A DNA stretch of 64,000 bases, from assembly GCA_038327995.1 (NCBI GenBank), contig JBBQLP010000009.1, positions 1 to 64,000 on the forward strand. Reading direction: 5' to 3'. The DNA is from CAIOYC01 sp038327995. GTDB lineage: Bacteria; Pseudomonadota; Alphaproteobacteria; Caulobacterales; Caulobacteraceae. Of the stretch, positions 51,522 through 60,407 are shown piece by piece. The notes below the pieces were generated by a model, which worked only from the letters and a program-made list of their open reading frames with translations, was not told the origin of the DNA and searched no databases. Numbering within the stretch: position 1 is the stretch's first letter; each line of letters opens with the position of its first letter. A program made the position numbers and the translations under genes.

Positions 51522-54500
51522 CCCACCTTCACCACATTATCGTCGGAGTTGCGGTCGATCAGGGTATTGTAGGGATCGACGCCGCCGAATGTCGGTTTGC
51601 GATCAACCGTGAAATGCACAGTCTGGACGCCGGACTTGATCCGCACCCGCTGCAACACGATCACATCCTTTGAACTGAACGCGCCCTTGCCAGGTTCGGC
51701 GGCGAAGAGCCCGACCTCGACCTCCTCGTCCAGAGCCGGACGGGCGAGCACCTTGCCTTGGCCATCGTCGTATTCCTTGCCGGACGAGCCCGGCGTGGTC
51801 CCGGCCTGAATTGTCAGAGCGACGTCGTATTTCCCGTCTGCGCGCTTGCTTACCGTCGCCGCCTTGGCCTTCAGATCGAAGAGGGTGATCTTCTCGAACA
51901 GGTCGGTGATGAGTTGTTGCTTCGCCGGGTCGGGCCCGGCCTCCTCGCGCAAATCTTTCAGGAACTCGAGCGTGGTCGGATAGGGGGCGGCCTTAAAGGC
52001 GAAGTCCTTCAAAAACCGTCGCAGGGCGCGGTTGACCGTTTCCTCGCCCAACTGGTCCTTCAATCGGTACATGACCAGCGAACCCTTGCGATAGTGGATG
52101 TAGCCCTGGTTCTCCACCCGATAGAGCGGTTGCTCGCCGATGGGGTCGCCGCCCCGGGCCTTCAGATAGCTGTCGAGCTCGAACTTCAGGAACTTCCTGA
52201 TCTGGTCACGGCCATAGAGGTGCTCCATGGCCATGATCGCGGAATACTGGGCGAAGGTTTCGTCCAGCATGGTGGAGCCCTGCACATTGGCGCCGATCAC
52301 TTGGTGACCCCACCACTGGTGGCCAAGTTCGTGCGCGGTGACGTATGTGACCATGTCGATGCGGCTGGCCGGGTCTTTCCTCGGATCGCCTTCCTTGAAG
52401 ATGAAGCCGAGCCCTTCCGACCAGGGGATGGTGTTGGCGAATGATTGTGCGAAGGAGCCCTGCGGCGCCGGGAACTCCAGTATGCGCGCCTGCCGGAACT
52501 GATAGGGCGAGAAATTGGCCTGATCGTAATCCAGCCCAGTCTTCAGGGCCGCGATCATACGGTCCACGTTCCATGGGTGGGCCTTATCGTAATAGATCGC
52601 CAGGTCCACGCCCTTGTAGGTCTCGCGCCGGATCTGATAGCGCGCGGACTGGATCGAGAAGAAATGGTTGATCGGCGCTTCGGTGCGGGTGTGAAGTGTG
52701 CGGCGACCGTTGGCCGTGACGTCCGAGAGCGCATAGCCGGGGGCGACAGGGGTCTGGTCCGCGTCGGTGGAGACGGTGATGTCGGCGTTGACCCAGTCGC
52801 TATCCTTACGGAACAGGTTGAACTGGCGTCCCGTCACATCCTCCAGCTTGGGCAGGCGAAGCTCGGCCGGGAGGCCGTATTTGCGCCGCTTGGCCCGGTC
52901 CTGCAGCGAGCCTGAACGGTCCATGCCGATCTCGGGCGAGAGGGCGTAGTTGTTCAGGAAAGTGCCGTTCTCGGAAATGGAGGTGATGTTGCCGTTGTTC
53001 TTGAAGCCTCGCTGCTCCCGGTCGGTCTGAAACGACAGGCGTCGCCGCTCGCCCGGCTGCATCGGGGTGTCGAAGGTGAAGATGCGGTAGTTGAAACGCT
53101 CGAAGGTGCGGGTGGGGCGCGCGCCCTCCACCGACAGGCTCATGACCTTCAGGTCGCGGTCGAAACGGACGTGCAACTCCTTGATCGGACCAGCCGTGCG
53201 GTTCTCCAGCACATAGACGCCGTTGGTGACCGCTTTCAACTCGCGCGGGCGCAGGTCGACGCTCAGCATGACATCGGTGATCTTGGGCTGAGGCAGAGTC
53301 TCGTAGCGCAGGAGCGCTTTTTCGTAGTCGGCGCTGAACTTTTCGTTGTCCAGGTTGGTGCGATAGGCGTTCCAGACGTTGGTGTTCAGATAGATGAAGC
53401 CGCCGGTTCCAACCGCCACCACCAGAGCCATCGCCATGATCGCGCCCGCGCCGCCTCTGAGCCGGGCAGGCAACCGCCGCAGCCTCGGCATGAAGCGGGT
53501 CTCTGTTCCCCGGCGCCACAAGCCATAGGCCAGCACCAGCAAAACGAGCGCGATGGCGCTCCAGTAGAGCCGGAACCACCAAGCTCCGACGCCAGCAACA
53601 CCGGTGCCGGTAAGGTCGGACAGCGGGACGCCAGGTCCCGATGCGTATTGGTAGAGGTTATGCTCCAGGCCAAAGCTGCTCATGACGATGGTGGCGACGA
53701 AATAGACCAGCATCACCCCCCAGCCGATGAACTTGTGCGGCACGAGGGCCTGCACGAAGACCGAGAGGGCGGCGAGCAGGAGGAAATCCAGGCTCTGAGG
53801 CAGCACATACCACCAGAGGTATTTGCCAAACTCGTAGTGGGTGTAGCCTTTGAAGGTCTGGATCGCCACGCCGACGAGGACGCTGATCAGCAGGGTCGAG
53901 ATCAGCACGAGCGCGATGGCTATGACCTTGGGAACCACGAAGGCCCAATCGGGAACGGGTGTAGCGTCGACCAGTTCGTGGGTCTTCTTCTCCTGTTCGC
54001 GCCAGACCAGTTCACCCGAATAGTAGATCGCGATGACGAGGGCGATGGTCGAGAAATTGCCTTGCAGATTCGTGATCATCACCCGGGTCACGGGGTATAG
54101 CTGACCGCCATAGAGGGCGACGTCGGTGGCGAGCCAGAGGAAACCCACCGAAAGAATGATGCTGAGCCCGATCAGCACGAAATAGGCCGGGCTGCCGAAC
54201 ACCTGACCCATATCCAGCTTCGTGCGAACCCAAAGCTGCGCCAGAGTCGTGCCGGGGCCGAACACCGGGGTCGCTGCGGCCGCCGAAGTCGTGACCGGCG
54301 CGGCGACGCCAGCGTTCAGCGCAGCGCGTTTCGCCAGCTTCTCGGCCTTGCGCTTCTTGCCAGACAGGGCGGACGACTCGAACCGGAACAGGACATAGGC
54401 CAAGCCCAGCATGGCCACGCCGACCGCAATCCAGATTGCGCGGTTGAAGAGCAGCAATCCTTGCAACGGCGGGACCAGACTGTTGCTTTCGCTGGCGGTC

Positions 54501-55165
54501 CAGTAGCGAGTGGCTTCGCCGAACGCTCCGGCGCCGAAGGGCTCCCAAAGCGCCGAAATCGTTTCAAGTCCTGGCTTGCGCAACACGACCGACAGCACCG
54601 TGCGCAGGATCAGAAAGGCCACCACACCGATGTAGGTCCACGTCATCGAGCGCGTGACCGTCGACAGGGCGAAAAAGAGCGCGGCGGAGATGAAGATGTC
54701 CGGCAAAGCCCAGATTAGGTAGGCCGAAGCGTAGTGCTGGAACACGAACGGCCCCAGCGTCTCCTTGTCGACCCAGGGCGCCATCGCACCCAGCATCATG
54801 CCGAGCGGCACCGCCAGAAAGGCCAGGGCGGCAGCGATGAAGGCTCCGAGAAACCGGCCGTAGAGATAGTCGAACTTCGAGACCCGCGTGGTGCGCACGA
54901 TAGGGCCATAGCCGGTCTCATCGTCCCGCGTGACCACGCCCGCCACGAAGGCGGTGGTAATGAACATGAATAAGGTCGAGAAGGCGATATTGGCGAAGAT
55001 GATCGCGCTGGCGGCGTTTTTGTGGATGTTGCCGCCCGACCCGATGGACACGTTGGACGAGGCCACCAGCCCGAAGCTCAGTAGTCCGAACAGTACAACC
55101 GCCACCCAGAATACCGGGTTCTTCAGTTGATACCGGAACTCGAATCCGGCGATCTTGCCAAACAT
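51518..55165 (-). CDS. ABC-2 permease fused to M1-family aminopeptidase
   Basis: A 1215-residue polypeptide. The first ~600 residues hold two blocks of six or so membrane helices (FEFRYQLKNPVFWVAVVLFG, then KLDMGQVFGSPAYFVLIGLS), as in ABC-2 permeases. After a final helix near 625, a large exposed domain carries the M1 zinc site HELGH (His945, Glu946, His949) and Glu969 in LDETFAQYSA. The ABC ATPase gene ends one base before the ATG. The likely unit is an ATP-driven membrane complex with a periplasmic peptidase; the substrate is unknown. This architecture exists in other bacteria but remains functionally undefined. MFGKIAG at 55165 is the natural start; the open frame extends 26 codons further. 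Confidence 0.9.
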   Translation of the reverse strand: MFGKIAGFEFRYQLKNPVFWVAVVLFGLLSFGLVASSNVSIGSGGNIHKNAASAIIFANIAFSTLFMFITTAFVAGVVTRDDETGYGPIVRTTRVSKFDYLYGRFLGAFIAAALAFLAVPLGMMLGAMAPWVDKETLGPFVFQHYASAYLIWALPDIFISAALFFALSTVTRSMTWTYIGVVAFLILRTVLSVVLRKPGLETISALWEPFGAGAFGEATRYWTASESNSLVPPLQGLLLFNRAIWIAVGVAMLGLAYVLFRFESSALSGKKRKAEKLAKRAALNAGVAAPVTTSAAAATPVFGPGTTLAQLWVRTKLDMGQVFGSPAYFVLIGLSIILSVGFLWLATDVALYGGQLYPVTRVMITNLQGNFSTIALVIAIYYSGELVWREQEKKTHELVDATPVPDWAFVVPKVIAIALVLISTLLISVLVGVAIQTFKGYTHYEFGKYLWWYVLPQSLDFLLLAALSVFVQALVPHKFIGWGVMLVYFVATIVMSSFGLEHNLYQYASGPGVPLSDLTGTGVAGVGAWWFRLYWSAIALVLLVLAYGLWRRGTETRFMPRLRRLPARLRGGAGAIMAMALVVAVGTGGFIYLNTNVWNAYRTNLDNEKFSADYEKALLRYETLPQPKITDVMLSVDLRPRELKAVTNGVYVLENRTAGPIKELHVRFDRDLKVMSLSVEGARPTRTFERFNYRIFTFDTPMQPGERRRLSFQTDREQRGFKNNGNITSISENGTFLNNYALSPEIGMDRSGSLQDRAKRRKYGLPAELRLPKLEDVTGRQFNLFRKDSDWVNADITVSTDADQTPVAPGYALSDVTANGRRTLHTRTEAPINHFFSIQSARYQIRRETYKGVDLAIYYDKAHPWNVDRMIAALKTGLDYDQANFSPYQFRQARILEFPAPQGSFAQSFANTIPWSEGLGFIFKEGDPRKDPASRIDMVTYVTAHELGHQWWGHQVIGANVQGSTMLDETFAQYSAIMAMEHLYGRDQIRKFLKFELDSYLKARGGDPIGEQPLYRVENQGYIHYRKGSLVMYRLKDQLGEETVNRALRRFLKDFAFKAAPYPTTLEFLKDLREEAGPDPAKQQLITDLFEKITLFDLKAKAATVSKRADGKYDVALTIQAGTTPGSSGKEYDDGQGKVLARPALDEEVEVGLFAAEPGKGAFSSKDVIVLQRVRIKSGVQTVHFTVDRKPTFGGVDPYNTLIDRNSDDNVVKVG

Positions 55166-55166
55166 C

Positions 55167-56045
55167 TCAGGCCGCCTTGCGGGCGGTGTGCAGCGCGGAG
55201 AAGTAGACGTCCTCCAGTCCGCTCCGATGCGCCTCGAAACCATCGCCGGGATCGGTGTCCGACAGGACGTGCACCACCGTGCGCCCGGCGAACAGGCGGG
55301 TGGAGATCACACTGTAGCGATCGCGGATGGCGGCAAGTTCGCTCTTGTCAATGGTCTTGGTCCAGATGCGGCCCTCGAGAATCTTCATCAGCTCGCCCGG
55401 CGCGCCGGTGCGCACGATCTTGCCCTCGGCGATGATCGCCATGTTGGGACAAAGGTCCGCTACGTCTTCCACGATGTGAGTGGACAGGATCACCACCACG
55501 TTCTCGCCGATTTCGGCCAGAAGGTTCAGGAAGCGGTTTCGCTCCTCCGGGTCGAGCCCAGCGGTGGGCTCATCGACAATGATCAGGCGCGGCCCGCCGA
55601 TCAGGGCCTGGGCGATGCCAAAGCGTTGGCGCATCCCGCCGGAGAACCCGGCTAGCGCTTTCTTGCGCACACCATAGAGGTTCACTTGTTCCAGCAGGCG
55701 CTCCACCTCGGCCTTGCGCGCCTTGCCGTTGGCGATGCCCTTCAGCACCGCCATCTGGTCCAGCATCTCGTAGGCCGAGACGCGCGGATAGACCCCGAAG
55801 TCTTGAGGCAGGTAGCCAAGGGTGCGGCGCAGGGCCTCCGGCTCCTTGATGACATCGATGTCGTCGAAGCGAATCTGCCCCGATGTGGGTGTCTGCAGAG
55901 TGGCTATGGAGCGCATCAGCGTCGACTTGCCCGCCCCGTTGGGACCCAGGAGCCCGTACATCCCGAACGGAATCGAGAGCGTGACGTTGTCTAGCGCCTT
56001 CACCCCGTTCGGATAGATGTGGGTCAGTTCGTCGATCTGCAGCAT
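55167..56045 (-). CDS. ABC transporter ATP-binding protein
   Basis: A 292-residue ATPase. Walker A is GPNGAGKST (Lys40), the signature is FSGGMRQRFGIAQAL, and Walker B is LIIVDEPTAGLDP, followed by ILSTHIVEDV (H-loop). It is of the ABC-2 exporter type (CcmA/NatA-like). It is immediately followed by the permease/aminopeptidase gene, which must be its membrane partner. The C-terminal 70 residues are a typical regulatory extension. Confidence 0.95.
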   Translation of the reverse strand: MLQIDELTHIYPNGVKALDNVTLSIPFGMYGLLGPNGAGKSTLMRSIATLQTPTSGQIRFDDIDVIKEPEALRRTLGYLPQDFGVYPRVSAYEMLDQMAVLKGIANGKARKAEVERLLEQVNLYGVRKKALAGFSGGMRQRFGIAQALIGGPRLIIVDEPTAGLDPEERNRFLNLLAEIGENVVVILSTHIVEDVADLCPNMAIIAEGKIVRTGAPGELMKILEGRIWTKTIDKSELAAIRDRYSVISTRLFAGRTVVHVLSDTDPGDGFEAHRSGLEDVYFSALHTARKAA

Positions 56046-56182
56046 GGTCTGGTCCCTGAAAGCCCGCCCCCGGGTTCAGGTGCACGCTGCACAATGGCGA
56101 GGATGGGTTCAAGTGAAACCCTGTTCATGATCGGCGCGCCGAGCCGCTTTATCGCTCCGCGCTTTGAGGCTAGGACACGCCC

Positions 56183-56872
56183 ATGCCAGACGCCTTCGCC
56201 ATTCCCGCCCCGTCCGTCCCCTCGCTCCCCATCGAGGGGTCAACCGGTCGGTTCCCGGTCCACCGCATCTATTGCATCGGCCGTAACTACGGCGATCACG
56301 TGCGCGAGATGGGGGGCGACCCCAAGGACCAGCCGCCGATCTTCTTCATGAAGCCCGCCGACGCGGTGGTCGGGCCGGGCGACGCTGTTCCCTATCCGCC
56401 CTCCACCGCCAATCTGCATCACGAGATCGAGCTGGTCGTGGCGCTGAAGGGCGGCGGCGCGAATGTGCCGGTGGAGCGCGCGCTAGACCTGGTGTTCGGC
56501 CATGCCGCCGGGGTCGACCTGACCCGTCGCGACCTGCAGAACAAGGCCAAGGACGCGGGTGCCCCGTGGGACAGCGCCAAGGGTTTCGACGCCTCCGCCC
56601 CCTGCGGCGCTATCCGCCCCGTGGACAAATGCGGCGCGCTGGACGGGCGTATCGCGCTCAGCGTCAACGGCGCTCCGAAGCAGGACAGCACCCTGTCCGA
56701 CATGATCTGGAACGTGGCCGAGATCATCGCCCAATGCTCGCGCCTGTGGACCTTGCAGCCAGGCGATCTGATCTTCACCGGCACGCCCGATGGGGTAGGA
56801 CCACTGGTTCGCGGGGACCGGGTGGAGGGCAAGGTTGAGGGCGTCGGAACCGTGAGCTTTGTCGTATCATGA
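56183..56872 (+). CDS. Fumarylacetoacetate hydrolase-family protein (fumarylpyruvate hydrolase-like)
   Basis: A 229-residue FAH-fold hydrolase. YCIGRNYGDHVREMG, PPIFFMKPADAVVGPGD and the metal ligands of HHEIELVV (Glu pair) with GVDLTRRDLQ are conserved, as is IFTGTPDGVGPL. Length fits the short NagK/FAHD1 group (about 230), not the 420-residue tyrosine-pathway enzyme. These cleave fumarylpyruvate or acylpyruvates. Its stop overlaps the start of the isomerase gene (ATGA), pairing the last two steps of a gentisate- or homogentisate-type pathway. Confidence 0.88.
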   Translation: MPDAFAIPAPSVPSLPIEGSTGRFPVHRIYCIGRNYGDHVREMGGDPKDQPPIFFMKPADAVVGPGDAVPYPPSTANLHHEIELVVALKGGGANVPVERALDLVFGHAAGVDLTRRDLQNKAKDAGAPWDSAKGFDASAPCGAIRPVDKCGALDGRIALSVNGAPKQDSTLSDMIWNVAEIIAQCSRLWTLQPGDLIFTGTPDGVGPLVRGDRVEGKVEGVGTVSFVVS

Positions 56873-57525
56873 GCCCGATCACGTCCCCTATGGTCCTCCA
56901 CAGTTCTTGGCGCGCTTCCGGCCCCTATCGGGTGCGGATCGGATTGGCGTTGAAAGGCCTGACCTATGACTACGCCCCGGTGAACCTCGGTGCGGGCCAG
57001 CAGCACAAGGCCGAATACCGCGCGGTCAATCCGCAGAGGCTGGTGCCTGCGTTGGAGGTGGACGGGGTGGTGTTGACCCAGAGCCTCGCCATTCTGGAGT
57101 GGCTGGATGAGACCCATCCCGAGCCGCGGCTCCTGCCAAAGACGCCGCTCGACCGGGTGGTGGTGCGCGCCATGGCTGACGTCATCGCCTGCGACATCCA
57201 TCCGCTCAACAACCTGCGGGTCCTGCGCGCCCTCGACGCCATGGGCGTGGGCAAGGCGCCGGTGGAGACCTGGGCGCAGCGTTGGATCACCGACGGCTTC
57301 AACGTGCTGGAGGGGATGATCGCCAAGCACGGGGGCGGCTGGTCGTTCGGCGATACGCCGACCCTCGCCGACTGCTGCCTGATCCCGCAGGTGTTCAACG
57401 CCAGCCGCTTCGGCGTGACACTAGAGGCCTTCCCGGCCATCGCCGCCGTGGCGGAAAGCGCCAAGGTCCACTCTGCCTTCATCGCGGCCGAACCGGCCAG
57501 ACAGCCGGACGCGATACCGGCTTAG
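56869..57525 (+). CDS. Maleylacetoacetate/maleylpyruvate isomerase (zeta-class GST)
   Basis: A 218-residue glutathione-dependent isomerase. The N-terminal thioredoxin-like domain has SSWRASGPYRVRIGLALKGL and NPQRLVPALEVDG, then TQSLAILEWLDETHPEP. The C-terminal helical domain has FGDTPTLADCCLIPQVFNA. The active-site SSxxS loop of zeta GSTs reads SSWRAS. It turns maleyl- into fumaryl-compounds for the hydrolase encoded just upstream. Ring-cleavage genes are not in the window. Confidence 0.9.
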   Translation: MSPITSPMVLHSSWRASGPYRVRIGLALKGLTYDYAPVNLGAGQQHKAEYRAVNPQRLVPALEVDGVVLTQSLAILEWLDETHPEPRLLPKTPLDRVVVRAMADVIACDIHPLNNLRVLRALDAMGVGKAPVETWAQRWITDGFNVLEGMIAKHGGGWSFGDTPTLADCCLIPQVFNASRFGVTLEAFPAIAAVAESAKVHSAFIAAEPARQPDAIPA

Positions 57526-57544
57526 GCCCACGCCAAGGTCGTCT

Positions 57545-57826
57545 TCAGCTATCCTCGTTGAACCGGTCAGCGATCAGTTGCACTAGAGTTTCCAGCGCCT
57601 CGAAGGCGTCCGGCCCCTCGGCGGCGATCTCCACCTGCGAGCCGGGTCCGGCGGCGAGCATCATCAGGCCCATGATCGACTGTGCGTCGACGGTGGTTCC
57701 ATCACGGCTAACGGTGACATGGGCGTCGAAGGCTGCGGCGGCCTTGACGAACTTGGCGGATGCCCGGGCGTGCAGGCCGCGCTCATTGACGATCAGGGCT
57801 GTAGCCGTAAGCACGTGGCCGCTCAC
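57545..57826 (-). CDS. ptsH: Phosphocarrier protein HPr
   Basis: A 93-residue PTS phosphocarrier. His19 in NERGLHARAS is the enzyme I-dependent site, and Ser50 in AQSIMGLMML is the target of HprK. The GTG at 57826 overlaps the EIIA stop as GTGA, so the two are coupled; the open frame extends into the EIIA gene. With no sugar permease in the window, this belongs to the regulatory PTS of alphaproteobacteria. Confidence 0.93.
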   Translation of the reverse strand: MSGHVLTATALIVNERGLHARASAKFVKAAAAFDAHVTVSRDGTTVDAQSIMGLMMLAAGPGSQVEIAAEGPDAFEALETLVQLIADRFNEDS

Positions 57827-58227
57827 TTGTCCCCGGCCAGCACGTAGGAGGCCACGGAGATGTATTTGCGCCCAGCGTCCTGCGCATGGGCGACGCACGC
57901 CTGAAGATCGAGACGGTCGCGGATCGACGCCAGCTTGATCAGCATGGGCAGGTTTAGCCCCGCGATCACCTCCGCGTGGGTTTCATCCATCACCGAGATG
58001 GCGAGATTGGAAGGCGTGCCCCCGAACATATCGGTCAGCAGGATTACGCCCGAGCCGTCATCCACCAATGCGGCGGCCTCCACGATGTCGGTGCGGCGTT
58101 GCTCCATATTGTCAGACGGGCCAATGCAAACCGCCCGCACCGCCCGCTGCGGCCCGACTACGTGCTCCATAGCCGAGACGAACTCGTCCGCCAGCTTGCC
58201 GTGGGTGACGATCACCAGACCGATCAT
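57823..58227 (-). CDS. PTS EIIA component, mannose family
   Basis: A 134-residue EIIA-Man-type protein. The phosphorylated His9 is in IVTHG, and ILLTDMFGGTPSNLA is the family landmark. No EIIB or EIIC gene is present, so it probably transmits HPr phosphorylation state to other targets. It is the fourth gene of the chvI-chvG-hprK-EIIA-HPr series. The 73-base gap before it contains no rapZ, which some alphaproteobacteria carry there. Confidence 0.92.
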   Translation of the reverse strand: MIGLVIVTHGKLADEFVSAMEHVVGPQRAVRAVCIGPSDNMEQRRTDIVEAAALVDDGSGVILLTDMFGGTPSNLAISVMDETHAEVIAGLNLPMLIKLASIRDRLDLQACVAHAQDAGRKYISVASYVLAGDK

Positions 58228-58300
58228 GCCTCGTCCTTGCGCGCCCCGCCCTCGTTCAACGCGCGCGCCGGTGCGCTTGATACGCCGGTTGACGCGGGAG

Positions 58301-58750
58301 TCAAAGCGGGCGCCGCAACGCAGCGAAGGCGGCGGCGAGGACCTCTGGCGCGGCGGGGTTTCCTGCGGCGATGCGGATCAGCGGGACCGCCAGGCCCGCG
58401 ATTTCGACCCGTTCAGGATCGGGGAAGCGCTCTATAGGGGTCTCGCTGTTCACAAGATCAACAACAAGGGCGATCTCGGCGAAGACGATGCAGGCTGGTG
58501 ACGAGATAACGCCCATCCCTCTCACCTCGATCAACCCGGCCAGCACCTCTGGAGCCCGACCGAATACCTCTCTGCCCGAGCGCCAGACGATCACCCGGTC
58601 GTCCGCCACAAGATGAAAGTCGAGAGAAAGGGTGCGGAGTGCAAGGCTGCTCTTGCCCGCTCCAGAGTGACCGCGCAGGAGGACACCGCGCCAGAAGCCC
58701 TCGATGCGCCGGGCGACCAATGAAGCGTGCAATGTGTCAGGCGCGCTCAT
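58301..58750 (-). CDS. hprK: HPr kinase/phosphorylase, short alphaproteobacterial form
   Basis: A 149-residue kinase consisting of the catalytic core only. Walker A is GHSGAGKS (27-34), DFHLVADD carries the Asp pair, and GLIEVRGMGVI is the family signature. It phosphorylates Ser50 of the HPr encoded nearby. Gram-positive HprK is about 310 residues with an extra N-terminal domain; the short form is normal in alphaproteobacteria. It overlaps chvG by 14 bases. Confidence 0.93.
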   Translation of the reverse strand: MSAPDTLHASLVARRIEGFWRGVLLRGHSGAGKSSLALRTLSLDFHLVADDRVIVWRSGREVFGRAPEVLAGLIEVRGMGVISSPACIVFAEIALVVDLVNSETPIERFPDPERVEIAGLAVPLIRIAAGNPAAPEVLAAAFAALRRPL

Positions 58751-60407
58751 TGCCCCGATCCAGGCGCGGCGCTGTCGCCTCCGGCAGGACGATCAGAAAC
58801 CGCGCGCCGACGACGCCGCCATCCACTCCGACGCGATTCTCCGCCGTGATCCGCCCCCCATGCGCTTCGACGATCTGGCGGGCGATGGAGAGGCCGAGGC
58901 CGGAGTGCCCACCGAAACTGGCCCCAGCGCCCGGCTGACCCTTGGGCCGCTGGGTGTAGAAGCGCTCGAACACACTCTCCAGGTTATCGGGAGGAAGGCC
59001 CGGACCCTCGTCTTCGACCGCGATCACGATCCCGCGCCCTGGCTCGCGCCTGGCGGTCAAATTCACCGACCCGCCGGGCGGGCTGAAGGAGCGGGCGTTG
59101 TCGATCAGGTTGCGGAATACCTGGCTGAGCGGCCCCTCGCGTCCGAACACCCGCAGCGGCGCGGCGGGTCCAGCATAGGTCACGTCCGCCTCGCCGCCGC
59201 GTCGGGTGGCGCCGTAAAGCTCGCTGAGGTCACGCAGTAGGGCATCGAGATCGATGGCCCGGGGCGCGTCGCGCGACAGCTCCGCGTCCAGCCGTGAAGC
59301 GTTGGAGATGTCGGTGATCAGCCGGTCGAGCCGTCCGACATCGTGCTTCAGGATCGGTAAGAGGCGCGCCTGGGCGGCGGGGGTTGGAGCCAGCTCCAGC
59401 GTCTCTACCGCTGAGCGGATCGAGGTCAGTGGATTCTTGATCTCATGGCTGACGTCGGCGGCGAAGCGGTCGATGGCGTCCATCCGGTCGGATAGGGCGC
59501 TGGTCATCGCTTCCAGCGAGCGGGTTAGGTCGCCGACCTCGTCGTCCCGATCCGCTAGGTCGGGCAAGGACATTGTCCGCGCGCGTGAGAGCCGCACACT
59601 GTCCGCAGCCCGCGACAGGCGCATGATGGGGCGAGCAACGAGGAGATTGGCCAGCAGGGATGAGGCCAGGGTCACGGCGATGGCGATCAGGATGAAGGGC
59701 GCCAAGGCCCAGCGCTGGGCCGCCACGATCTGGTCTACATCGCCCGCTTCGAGGGTCAAAACCCCCAGCACGGCCTGCACGTGCTGGATCGGAATGGAGA
59801 CGCTGACCACGCGGCGTCCATCGTCTGACGGGCGTAGTTCGGCCTCGGGCGATCCCTTCATGGCCATGGACACCTCCCGATCGAGGGCGGCGACGGCGCG
59901 GGCGTGCATCTCCGCGTCGCGGACTTCGCGAGGCTTTTGCCAAGGCCAGCGAAAGCCAGCCTCGCCCGGCTTGCGAGCGGGGGGTAGAGGTTGCTGCTGT
60001 ATGCGGTCGGCGATGACAGAGCTGTCGGTGATCAGCGTCCCGTCCTTGTCGAACAGTCGGGCGCGCTGACTGCGGGACAGAAACAGAAGCTGGATCGTCT
60101 GCGCGGCGCGGGGTGCGATCAGCTCCGGCTCCGGCTCTCCCACCGTCGCCGCTTTGGCGATGACGTTGGCTATAAAAGCGCCTTGCGTGTTGAGGCTGTC
60201 GAGCCGCGCCTCCACCAGCCCCCGCCGCGACTCGTTCAGCACCAATGCGCCGACGATCAGCACCGCCAGGGCCAAAAAGTTCAGACCGATCAGCAGTCGT
60301 CCGAGCCGCGAGACGAACGTCGACGGAAGCACCGGCCGCCCGCGCTCGGGACGCGGCAAGCCTGGTTTCGCGGGCTCAGGTCTCGCGGTAGCGATAGCCC
60401 ACCCCAT
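58737..60407 (-). CDS. chvG: ChvG-type sensor histidine kinase
   Basis: A sensor kinase of about 556 residues. One membrane helix (LIGLNFLALAVLIVGALVL), a periplasmic domain of ~200 residues, a second helix (ILIAIAVTLASSLLANLL), a HAMP linker, and HisKA with the His in ADVSHEIKNPLTS. The ATPase has VFRNLIDNARSFS, DEGPGLP and GHSGLGLSI. In Caulobacter ChvG-ChvI senses cell-wall stress and acidity. The start is uncertain: ATG 60407 overlaps chvI by 32 bases; TTG 60359 or GTG 60335 would avoid this. Confidence 0.92.
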   Translation of the reverse strand: MGWAIATARPEPAKPGLPRPERGRPVLPSTFVSRLGRLLIGLNFLALAVLIVGALVLNESRRGLVEARLDSLNTQGAFIANVIAKAATVGEPEPELIAPRAAQTIQLLFLSRSQRARLFDKDGTLITDSSVIADRIQQQPLPPARKPGEAGFRWPWQKPREVRDAEMHARAVAALDREVSMAMKGSPEAELRPSDDGRRVVSVSIPIQHVQAVLGVLTLEAGDVDQIVAAQRWALAPFILIAIAVTLASSLLANLLVARPIMRLSRAADSVRLSRARTMSLPDLADRDDEVGDLTRSLEAMTSALSDRMDAIDRFAADVSHEIKNPLTSIRSAVETLELAPTPAAQARLLPILKHDVGRLDRLITDISNASRLDAELSRDAPRAIDLDALLRDLSELYGATRRGGEADVTYAGPAAPLRVFGREGPLSQVFRNLIDNARSFSPPGGSVNLTARREPGRGIVIAVEDEGPGLPPDNLESVFERFYTQRPKGQPGAGASFGGHSGLGLSIARQIVEAHGGRITAENRVGVDGGVVGARFLIVLPEATAPRLDRGNERA

